Source: Atopobium sp. (lineage in GTDB: Bacteria > Actinomycetota > Coriobacteriia > Coriobacteriales > Atopobiaceae). From it: a stretch of DNA of 5,601 bases. The stretch is taken from contig JABZHC010000046.1 of the NCBI GenBank assembly GCA_015259035.1, positions 1-5,601 on the forward strand, in the 5' to 3' direction. Of this stretch, positions 1 through 5,424 are shown piece after piece. The translations under genes were made by a program, and so were the position numbers. The first letter of the stretch is position 1. The number at the start of each line of letters is the position of its first letter. Below the pieces are notes generated by a model, which did no database searches, was not told the origin of the DNA, and was given only the letters and a program-made list of their open reading frames with translations.

Positions 1-138
1 CGCTGGTCGCTTAAATACAACGTACTTTCTCCGGCCGACGTTGACCTTACGCCGCACGTAATGCGCAGTGTTAACAAGCTTCGTCACAAAGCTCAGAAGC
101 CGGGTAAGCAACCTGAGCAGAACACCCCATCAAAGTAA
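1..138 (+). CDS. Unidentified protein, C-terminal end only
   Basis: An open frame runs from the first base of the window to a TAA at 136-138 and gives 45 residues, beginning RWSLKYNVLSPADVDL and ending NTPSK. The start and most of the gene lie to the left of the window. The visible tail is strongly basic and then rich in Pro, Gln and Lys, as is common for a disordered cytoplasmic C-terminus. No catalytic motif, membrane segment or family signature is visible, so I do not assign a function. It is read toward typA, so the two genes converge. The frame is supported mainly by being open from the edge and stopping just before a clearly non-coding stretch. A chance open frame of this length cannot be fully excluded. 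Confidence 0.6.
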   Translation, partial: RWSLKYNVLSPADVDLTPHVMRSVNKLRHKAQKPGKQPEQNTPSK

Positions 139-153
139 CATCCAGCCACAATC

Positions 154-183
154 GGGCGGTTTTGGGCGGTTCTGGGCGGTTTT
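154..183. repeat. Three tandem 10-bp repeats, GGGCGGTTTT type
   Basis: Three head-to-tail 10-mers lie in the convergent gap: GGGCGGTTTT (154-163), GGGCGGTTCT (164-173) and GGGCGGTTTT (174-183). Only one base differs in the middle copy. The plus strand carries six G-runs of two or more. The last copy can pair weakly with CGCC at 188-191. The repeat begins 15 bases after the stop of the plus-strand gene and is not part of any convincing coding frame. Its function is unknown. Confidence 0.9.
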
Positions 184-240
184 GCATCGCCTTCACATAC
201 CGTTTACCAGCACTTTATTTAAAACTCACCTAAAACAAAA

Positions 241-280
241 CTGGCGAGAAACCCTTGCGGCTGCAAGTTTTTCTCGCCAG
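241..280 (-). terminator. Intrinsic terminator of typA
   Basis: An 11-bp perfect outer stem (241-251 with 270-280) encloses a CC/TT internal loop and a 5-bp inner stem (254-258 with 263-267) capped by a 4-base loop. Read on the minus strand, the stem is followed at once by TTTTGTTTTA, a good U-tract. It lies 24 bases beyond the typA stop. On the plus strand the hairpin is followed by ATTGAGTG, which has no T-run, so it should act mainly on typA transcription rather than on the converging gene. Confidence 0.9.
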
Positions 281-304
281 ATTGAGTGTCTATAAACGAC
301 GCTG

Positions 305-2143
305 TTACTTCTTGACCATGCCGTTACGAACTGCCCACTTACGGCGCTCGGTCTCGGAAAGGATACGCTTACGCATACGGATGTTGAGTGGTGTGATCTC
401 AACAAGCTCGTCGTCCATGATGTACTCCAGAGCCTCTTCCAGCGTAAACAGGCGTGGAGGAGTCAGCTGAACTGAAATATCTGCAGTTGAAGACCTCTGG
501 TTGCCCAAAGACTTGGTGCGTGCAATGTTAACAACCATGTCGCCTGGCCTTGAACGCTCACCAACCAGCATGCCTTCGTAGCACTCAACACCTGGAGCAA
601 CAAAGAGCTGGCCGCGCTCCTGAAGCGTACCAAGTGCGTACGCAACGGCCTTCTCGGTAGACATAGAAATCATGGCGCCGTTCTGTCGGCTACCAATATC
701 GCCTGCAAAAGGACCGTACTCAAGGAAGGTGTGATAGAAGACTGCGTCTCCGTGGGTGACGTTCATGACACGCGTCTTAAGACCCATGATGCCGCGGGTT
801 GGAATCTTGAACTCAAGGTGCGTCTGAGTCTCGCCGGTGTCCATGATGGACATGGTGCCGCCAACGTTACCAAAGACCTCAATGACCTTACCGGCATACT
901 CTGGATTGCACTCAACAACAGCCTGCTCAATAGGCTCAAGCGTGTGACCCTGGGCGTCCTTCTTGAACAGAACGCGAGGACGACCAACCTGGAATTCAAA
1001 GCCTTCACGACGCATGCTCTCCATAAGAACGGAGAGGTGCAGAATACCGCGGCCAGAAACCTCAATACCGGTCTTATCAGGAAGCTCCTCAATGCGCATG
1101 GTGACGTTATTCTCGCGCTCTGTCATCAGGCGCTCTTTGAGCTGACGACCACCAACAATGTCTCCCTCGCGGCCAACAAGTGGCGAGGTAGAAGGCTCAA
1201 AAATAATGGAAAGAGTTGGTGGGTCAATCTCGATTGGATCCAGCTCAACAGGGTTCTCTGGATCGGTGTAAACGTCACCAATATCAGTTTTATCAACACC
1301 AACGATTGCCGCAATATCACCTGCGTCAACCTCATCGCACTCCTTGCGACCCAGGTAGTCAAAGGTGAATAGCTGCTTGACCTGACTCATAGCGCGGGAG
1401 CCATCGTTTTTAACAACAAGAATCTTGTCACCGGTATGAACGGTTCCGGAATACACACGGCCAATACCAATGCGACCCAGGTAGTCGGAGTGATCGATGG
1501 TAACGCACTGCATAGCAAGAGGTCCGTCAATATCAACATCTGGAGCTGGAAGGCCGTCGATAATCATGTCGAGAAGAGGGAACATATTGTCATTGTCGTC
1601 ATTTGGATCAAGGCGAGCGTAGCCGTTAACACCAGAAGCAAAGACAACGTGTTCCATGGTGAACTCAAGCTGCTCATCGGTTGCGCCAAGGTCCATCATA
1701 AGGTCAAGAGAATCGTTGACAACAGCCTCTGGACGAGCGCCGTCGCGGTCAATCTTGTTGACAACCATCATGATAGAAAGACCTGCGTCAATGGCGTGGC
1801 GCAGAACAAAGCGCGTCTGTGGCATAGGGCCCTCAGCTGCATCGACCAGAAGAAGTGCGCCGTCAGCCATCTTCAAAACGCGTTCTACCTCGCCACCGAA
1901 GTCAGCGTGGCCAGGGGTATCAATAACGTTAATCTTGACGCCCTTGTACTCAATAGAGATGTTCTTTGCCAGAATGGTAATTCCGCGCTCACGCTCCTGA
2001 TCATTGGAGTCCAGAATTCTTTCTTGAACCTGCTGGTTCTCGCGGAATGCATCGGTTGCCTTGAGCATCTGGTCAACCATGGTGGTTTTACCGTGGTCAA
2101 CGTGGGCGATGATAGCAATATTTCTGATGTTGTCTTGACGCAT
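305..2143 (-). CDS. typA: Ribosome-associated translational GTPase TypA/BipA
   Basis: A complete 612-residue protein, close to the family's usual length of about 605-615. TypA/BipA is an EF-G-like GTPase that binds the 70S ribosome and is known for roles in 50S assembly, cold growth and stress adaptation. The GTPase domain shows G1 AHVDHGKTT (13-21), the switch I RERGITI (51-57), G3 DTPGH (75-79) and G4 NKID (129-132). His79 is the equivalent of the catalytic histidine of translational GTPases. A beta-barrel domain II follows from about residue 200, then EF-G III and V-like domains from about 305 to 480. The BipA-specific C-terminal domain is present, with a basic end (RMRKRILSETERRKW) that fits ribosome binding. 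The ATG at 2143 gives the canonical N-terminus; its Shine-Dalgarno is weak (GAGA-type purines). The gene stands 128 bases after the small hypothetical gene and is closed by a strong terminator. No odd residues, truncation or frameshift is seen. Confidence 0.98.
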   Translation of the reverse strand: MRQDNIRNIAIIAHVDHGKTTMVDQMLKATDAFRENQQVQERILDSNDQERERGITILAKNISIEYKGVKINVIDTPGHADFGGEVERVLKMADGALLLVDAAEGPMPQTRFVLRHAIDAGLSIMMVVNKIDRDGARPEAVVNDSLDLMMDLGATDEQLEFTMEHVVFASGVNGYARLDPNDDNDNMFPLLDMIIDGLPAPDVDIDGPLAMQCVTIDHSDYLGRIGIGRVYSGTVHTGDKILVVKNDGSRAMSQVKQLFTFDYLGRKECDEVDAGDIAAIVGVDKTDIGDVYTDPENPVELDPIEIDPPTLSIIFEPSTSPLVGREGDIVGGRQLKERLMTERENNVTMRIEELPDKTGIEVSGRGILHLSVLMESMRREGFEFQVGRPRVLFKKDAQGHTLEPIEQAVVECNPEYAGKVIEVFGNVGGTMSIMDTGETQTHLEFKIPTRGIMGLKTRVMNVTHGDAVFYHTFLEYGPFAGDIGSRQNGAMISMSTEKAVAYALGTLQERGQLFVAPGVECYEGMLVGERSRPGDMVVNIARTKSLGNQRSSTADISVQLTPPRLFTLEEALEYIMDDELVEITPLNIRMRKRILSETERRKWAVRNGMVKK

Positions 2144-2195
2144 AAGTCTCTATCTCTCGAAGGTATGTGCTTAGACTTGAATAGTTCAGGTCCAA

Positions 2196-2224
2196 TTTTT
2201 ATCAGCTTTAGAACTTTAGTGCAA
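2196..2224 (-). promoter_or_regulatory. Possible sigma-70-type promoter for typA
   Basis: On the minus strand, TTGCAC (2219-2224) lies 17 bases ahead of TAAAAA (2196-2201), about 53 bases before the typA ATG. The spacing is ideal, but each hexamer is only a partial match: 3 of 6 at -35 and 4 of 6 at -10. The 128-base gap and lack of a strong Shine-Dalgarno overlap with the upstream gene fit an independent promoter. Read-through from the small hypothetical gene remains possible, because I see no good terminator between them. Confidence 0.4.
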
Positions 2225-2271
2225 TTACGTGCCTAGAGCGCCCAGAAATTTCAATGAACGCAGCTTTTTCA

Positions 2272-2730
2272 TTACAGAAGTGGCTCAAGCTCCCCTGCTG
2301 GAGCGGGATCAGACCACACAAACTGGTCGCCTTGGCCTTTTCCGTGAACTAAAGAATATGCCGAGAAACTCTTATAGCCCTTCTCGCCAAACTCAAGAAG
2401 CACGGCATCTTCGTAACCGCTCTCTTTAATTAGCTGGATGGCTCCCTCATATACAAGCGCATAGCGGACAGGCTCTTCAAGTCCTGCTTCTTTATCGCCC
2501 TTCTGTTTGGCCAGGTCAAGCACGCGCTTATGAGCACCCTCAAGCAGCTCCTCTGGACCGTCGTCAGAAAACTCATAACTTGCAACGGTGCCTGACGCAT
2601 CCTCAACCACAAGCAAAACGTTAAGTGATTGGCCATCTGCAAGCAGGTCAAACGCATCCCCAAGCAGCTCAGTTGAGAGCATATCAAGCTGGGGAGAAAC
2701 TCCATCTTTGCGCTCGTCGTTTTCAGCCAT
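2272..2730 (-). CDS. Small acidic hypothetical protein (152 aa)
   Basis: I do not recognise this family. I chose the ATG at 2730 because AAGGAG stands 4 bases before it. An in-frame ATG five codons upstream (2745) has no such site and would contain that Shine-Dalgarno inside its coding sequence. The protein is soluble-looking, with no signal peptide or membrane segment. After a short charged N-terminus it shows a beta-strand-like core (LNVLLVVEDASG at about residues 36-47), a charged helical stretch (EELLEGAHKRVLDLAKQK) and then ALVYEGAIQL. A C-terminal aromatic and glycine-rich segment follows (LLEFGEKGYKSFSAYSLV), and the end is acidic and proline-containing. The alternation of hydrophobic strands and the absence of low complexity argue for a real folded protein. 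Its frame is the only one of this length with a good ribosome binding site. It sits between the PTS operon's terminator region and typA. A role in translation is only a guess from its neighbour. Confidence 0.85.
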   Translation of the reverse strand: MAENDERKDGVSPQLDMLSTELLGDAFDLLADGQSLNVLLVVEDASGTVASYEFSDDGPEELLEGAHKRVLDLAKQKGDKEAGLEEPVRYALVYEGAIQLIKESGYEDAVLLEFGEKGYKSFSAYSLVHGKGQGDQFVWSDPAPAGELEPLL

Positions 2731-2787
2731 GCCGCTCCTTAGCATCGTTTTTGTACTTATTGTTCTCTATGATACATCGCACAAGAA

Positions 2788-2820
2788 AAGAGGTCGAAAG
2801 CAAAAAGCCTTCGACCTCTT
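2788..2820 (-). terminator. Intrinsic terminator of the PTS / GatZ-like operon
   Basis: An 11-bp perfect stem (2788-2798 with 2810-2820, AAGAGGTCGAA and its complement) surrounds an 11-base loop. On the minus strand the stem runs into TTTTCTTGTG, a modest U-tract. Nothing similar follows on the plus strand. It lies about 80 bases beyond the GatZ-like stop and about 58 bases before the start of the small hypothetical gene, so it should separate the two units. Confidence 0.75.
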
Positions 2821-2825
2821 AGGTT

Positions 2826-2852
2826 TGTCAGATATCTGTCCAAAATCTGACA
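2826..2852. repeat. Inverted repeat TGTCAGAT / ATCTGACA
   Basis: An 8-bp perfect inverted repeat (2826-2833 with 2845-2852) with an 11-base spacer lies between two other hairpins downstream of the GatZ-like gene. It has no adjoining U-run on either strand, so it is not a terminator by itself. It could be an RNA 3'-end stabilising structure or a dyad bound by a regulator; nothing in the sequence decides between these. Confidence 0.6.
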
Positions 2853-2877
2853 GCAAGGATGTTGCAACGGTAAAACG

Positions 2878-2897
2878 CCGCGCCTGAAAGCGCGCGG
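2878..2897 (-). terminator. GC-rich hairpin just after the GatZ-like stop; possible weak terminator
   Basis: A 6-bp all-GC stem (CCGCGC at 2878-2883 with GCGCGG at 2892-2897) with an 8-base loop begins 2 bases after the stop codon at 2900-2902. On the minus strand it is followed by CGTTTTACC, a short T-run offset by two bases. It could terminate part of the transcripts or protect the mRNA 3' end, ahead of the better terminator at 2788-2820. Confidence 0.45.
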
Positions 2898-2899
2898 AC

Positions 2900-4180
2900 T
2901 TACTCTGCCAGCGCCTCACGAATACGCGTGGTAACTCCCTCAAGCCTGTAGCACTCAACGTACTGACGAAGAGGACGCTTGATGTGATCGACAACAAAGC
3001 GCTGGCCATCAATATTGAACTGAGCAAGGTTCTTGTAGAGGTGCTCAGTTGCTGCCTTGACCTCGTCATCATTGAACGCGTAATGACCAGAGATATCAAG
3101 AATATCCAGTGACAGCTTGTGATCAGCAAGAATCTGCTCAACGGTCAGATTAACCTGATCACCAACCATCCACTTGCGCCAGCGCTCAGTCTCAATTGCC
3201 TTGACTAGCAGGGTGTTCCTCAAGCCAGAAACCTCATCCGCCTTCAGGAGGCCTTCTTTGACCAGAAGATCCTCGACATCACAAAGCTTCAAGTATGCGC
3301 GAGTCTCTTCCGTTCCATACTGTGGAGCCACGTTTGAAGCGGTGACATTTGCAGGGGTGTGCTCAAGTAGCGTTACATCATCAAGATAATCTGCGTTGTG
3401 CTCCTTAAGACCAACGCCGTAGCTCTTTGCCATCTCAGCAAGGCTAATAGCAGCCTCAAAATCGTAGTGGCCAACCTGCTCAGTAAGACGTGTAAGCGTT
3501 CCTGTCTGTCCAACAATAAAGGTTGGCATAGGCAGGCCCTTAGCGGTGAGCTCACTCTTAAGCTGCTCAATAAAGGTATGGTACTTATCGGTAGAGGTTA
3601 AGCCGCCGTTTGTTTCTTCGGTACCAACCTCATAGCCAATCTCAGGAAGACCGCGAGAAACACGTTCTTTCTCGCACCACTCAATCAAATCAACTGTACG
3701 GCGAAGAACCACATCAAGCGGAATAACCTTGCCAATCTCAAAAGGATCCTTAGTTGGGTCAATCATCAGCAGGTCAAAGCCGTTAAGCATATCAGCAAGA
3801 TAAGACTTCTTGGCAAGCTCCATAGCCTCATCTTCTGGAAGGTGAGCATTGCGCTCCTCATCGCGCTGCCAAGGACCGCCGTGGTCACGGCAGAGATAAT
3901 ACAGGCCGTCAAAACCAACCTTCTGAGCTGCTTCAGCGATATCTTCCGAGAAACGCTTCTGATCCCAAGAATTTACGTATCCTCCACCAAGTTCATCAAG
4001 ATCTACCTGGTTTCGCGATGCAATAAACATCAGAGGAAAATCGCAGTCTCTACCAAGTTCAAAAGCTGCCTGGAGCAGGTTGGGCGACATTGGTCCAATT
4101 CCTAAAAGCGTGGCGGACTTTCCTGTGTCCTGAAGCTTAAGCAACCCTTCAACAGCTTTTTTGATTGGTAGCTTTTCCAT
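2900..4180 (-). CDS. GatZ/KbaZ-family protein: tagatose-bisphosphate aldolase companion subunit or sugar-phosphate 4-epimerase
   Basis: A complete 426-residue cytoplasmic protein of the GatZ/KbaZ family (PF08013); E. coli GatZ is about 420 residues. In E. coli GatZ and KbaZ are non-catalytic partners needed for full activity and stability of the class II tagatose-1,6-bisphosphate aldolase. One Agrobacterium member is known to convert tagatose 6-phosphate to fructose 6-phosphate by C4 epimerisation. Visible family blocks are IASRNQV (53-59) with GGGYVNSW, DHGGP (99-103, matching GDHLGP in GatZ), EVGTEE (184-189), KEHNADYL (259-266, matching the HSTDYQ region) and NVAPQYGTEETRA (283-295). His100 and His261, with the acidic residues near 184-189, could bind a metal; that is inference. 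The ATG at 4180 has a strong Shine-Dalgarno (GGAAGGGG, 5 bases away). It follows the PTS IIC gene by 129 bases, so it should act on the imported sugar phosphate. No catalytic GatY/KbaY partner is visible. Family is certain; the exact reaction is not. Confidence 0.9.
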   Translation of the reverse strand: MEKLPIKKAVEGLLKLQDTGKSATLLGIGPMSPNLLQAAFELGRDCDFPLMFIASRNQVDLDELGGGYVNSWDQKRFSEDIAEAAQKVGFDGLYYLCRDHGGPWQRDEERNAHLPEDEAMELAKKSYLADMLNGFDLLMIDPTKDPFEIGKVIPLDVVLRRTVDLIEWCEKERVSRGLPEIGYEVGTEETNGGLTSTDKYHTFIEQLKSELTAKGLPMPTFIVGQTGTLTRLTEQVGHYDFEAAISLAEMAKSYGVGLKEHNADYLDDVTLLEHTPANVTASNVAPQYGTEETRAYLKLCDVEDLLVKEGLLKADEVSGLRNTLLVKAIETERWRKWMVGDQVNLTVEQILADHKLSLDILDISGHYAFNDDEVKAATEHLYKNLAQFNIDGQRFVVDHIKRPLRQYVECYRLEGVTTRIREALAE

Positions 4181-4192
4181 ATTTACCCCTTC

Positions 4193-4209
4193 CCAAGAGT
4201 GTTTCTTGG
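4193..4209. repeat. Small inverted repeat CCAAGA / TCTTGG in the GatZ-like leader
   Basis: A 6-bp perfect stem (4193-4198 with 4204-4209) with a 5-base loop lies immediately upstream of the GatZ-like gene's Shine-Dalgarno and overlaps the purine tract's first two bases. It may influence ribosome access, but it is small and could be chance. Confidence 0.45.
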
Positions 4210-4213
4210 TAAT

Positions 4214-4250
4214 GAGAAGGGCGTGGGGGTTAAATCCCTACGCCCCTCTC
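4214..4250. promoter_or_regulatory. Strong intercistronic hairpin between PTS IIC and the GatZ-like gene
   Basis: GGGCGT (4219-4224) pairs with ACGCCC (4240-4245). The stem continues inward through a G-T pair, three G-C pairs, another G-T and T-A to a 3-base loop. After one mismatch it continues outward with GAGA (4214-4217) against TCTC (4247-4250). On the minus (mRNA) strand the hairpin is followed by ATTACCAAG, with no U-tract, so it is not an intrinsic terminator of the operon. On the plus strand it is followed by CTTTTAACTT, a weak U-tract. Plausible roles are blocking RNA decay to set different IIC and GatZ-like levels, controlling translation of the downstream gene, or stopping antisense transcription. 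Confidence 0.8.
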
Positions 4251-4309
4251 CTTTTAACTTAAATTTTTATGGTCTAAGACCAAAAGGTACATGCGTTTCT
4301 CGCTGTGTG

Positions 4310-5380
4310 TTACTTGTTGTCCTCAAGCTTTGGCTTGGTAAGAACAAGAATTGCAACACCTACTGCAACACCAATTGCCATATCAAGGGTGTAGAGGGCA
4401 ATGTTATTTGTAGCTGCAGCAACAATCATGCCACCGTGAGGAACAAAGCACTCAATACCATGCCAAGCAGCAAGGCCAGCACCAACTGCAGAACCAATCA
4501 TGATTGCAGGCAGGGTGTGTGCAAGATCCTTAACAGCAAATGGAATTGCGCCTTCGGTAATACCAATGAGTCCCATGAAGACTGCAGAGATACCCATCTG
4601 CCTATCAGTGTCGTCAAACTTGCTGCGAGCAATAAGAGATGCAACACCGCAGACCAGTGGAGGAATAGCAACTGCAACACGGAATGCACCGTTAGGACCA
4701 TAGACACCTGCGGTCATAAGAGCCATGGTAAAGGTAGAAGCAGTCTTGTTAACTGGGCCGCCCATATCAAATGCGGTCATAAGGCCAATTACAATGCCGA
4801 GTACAACTGCAGAGCCACCCTGAAGGCTTGAAAGCAGGTTTGTCAGCCAGTCCATGAAGGCGCCAAGTGGAGCTGCCAGAACATAGATGTAAAGCATGCC
4901 AAGAGCAAGCGAAGACAAGCTTGGGATGATCAGAATTGGCATGATGGTACGAATGGTGTTATTGACCTTCCAGCTCTTCATCCACTGGACAAGGTAGCCA
5001 GCAGCAACGCCAAGGACCATTGCGCCCAAGAAACCAGTAGAAACCTGAACCTCGCCTACAGGAACAGGATTGCTTGCCAGGTAACCAAGGACAAAGCCAG
5101 GTGCCAGAGCAGGCTTTCCGCCCAAAGAATAGGCAATGTAAGCAGCAAGGACAGGAATCATCATCTTGATGCCGGCCATACCAATAAGGTTAAGGCTCTG
5201 CATCAAAGGATTGGTGACTTCAATACCGTCTTTTCCTGCGGTTCCTGTAGCTAGCGAGAAAGCCAAGAAGACTCCGCCAACTACGACAATAGGAATAAAG
5301 TACGAAACACCAGTGTTAAACGCCTTTAGAAGGTCTTTTCCGACCTTGCCCAAAACTGAGGGACTCTTTTCCTCTGCCAT
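4310..5380 (-). CDS. PTS system fructose-family IIC component (sugar permease)
   Basis: A complete 356-residue membrane permease of the fructose PTS family, close to the 350-360 residues of stand-alone IIC proteins such as FrwC. It forms the membrane channel that moves the sugar while IIB phosphorylates it. Hydrophobic segments occupy most of the chain, starting at about residue 24 (GVSYFIPIVVVGGVFLAF). Family blocks are FDMGGPVNKTA (204-214) and GITEGAIPFA (273-282), the latter including the conserved substrate-contacting glutamate Glu276, then WHGIECFVPHGG. I chose the ATG at 5380 because GAGGAG lies 6 bases upstream. A GTG at 5413 is in frame but would add a charged, unlikely N-terminus that contains this ribosome site. 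It follows IIB by 44 bases, giving the split IIB-IIC arrangement. The sugar cannot be read from IIC alone; the GatZ-like gene behind it suggests tagatose, or a sugar entering through a tagatose or fructose phosphate. Confidence 0.95.
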   Translation of the reverse strand: MAEEKSPSVLGKVGKDLLKAFNTGVSYFIPIVVVGGVFLAFSLATGTAGKDGIEVTNPLMQSLNLIGMAGIKMMIPVLAAYIAYSLGGKPALAPGFVLGYLASNPVPVGEVQVSTGFLGAMVLGVAAGYLVQWMKSWKVNNTIRTIMPILIIPSLSSLALGMLYIYVLAAPLGAFMDWLTNLLSSLQGGSAVVLGIVIGLMTAFDMGGPVNKTASTFTMALMTAGVYGPNGAFRVAVAIPPLVCGVASLIARSKFDDTDRQMGISAVFMGLIGITEGAIPFAVKDLAHTLPAIMIGSAVGAGLAAWHGIECFVPHGGMIVAAATNNIALYTLDMAIGVAVGVAILVLTKPKLEDNK

Positions 5381-5424
5381 GGGTTTCTCCTCTCTTCTTC
5401 CTTGCGTTATCACTTACACGCTTG

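Noticed and set aside
174..194. Hairpin GGCG / CGCC as the terminator of the plus-strand gene
   Set aside because: A 4-bp stem with a 9-base loop and no U-tract is too weak. The end of that transcript is left unassigned.
731..1372. Plus-strand open frame (213 codons) opposite the middle of typA
   Set aside because: It is fully antisense to conserved typA sequence and has Asn/Leu-rich composition typical of a mirrored frame, with no motif.
1436..2236. Long plus-strand open frame (266 codons) opposite the start of typA
   Set aside because: It lies entirely antisense to the conserved GTPase domain and runs through the typA start and its upstream gap. Its translation shows no domain logic, and no ribosome site supports it. 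It is a reflection of typA codon usage.
2253..2273. AATGAA / TTCATT inverted repeat after the small hypothetical gene as a terminator
   Set aside because: The stem is only 6 bp, mostly A-T, overlaps the stop codon and has no following U-tract on the minus strand.
2740..2790. Promoter for the small hypothetical gene (TATCAT-like -10 near 2770)
   Set aside because: A promoter is expected here because a terminator lies just upstream, but no -35 and -10 pair with good matches and spacing stands out, so I do not place one.
4267..4285. GGTC-TAA-GACC small hairpin after the PTS IIC stop
   Set aside because: Its stem is only 4-5 bp and is followed by an A-rich, not T-rich, run on the coding strand, so it is not supported as a terminator.
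4199..4831. Plus-strand open frame (210 codons) opposite PTS IIC
   Set aside because: Its Cys/Asn/Thr-rich translation arises from reading the membrane-protein codons backwards. It also runs through the strong intercistronic hairpin.
5381..5413. GTG at 5413 as the start of PTS IIC
   Set aside because: The ATG at 5380 has GAGGAG six bases upstream and gives the usual family N-terminus. The longer form would translate through that ribosome site.
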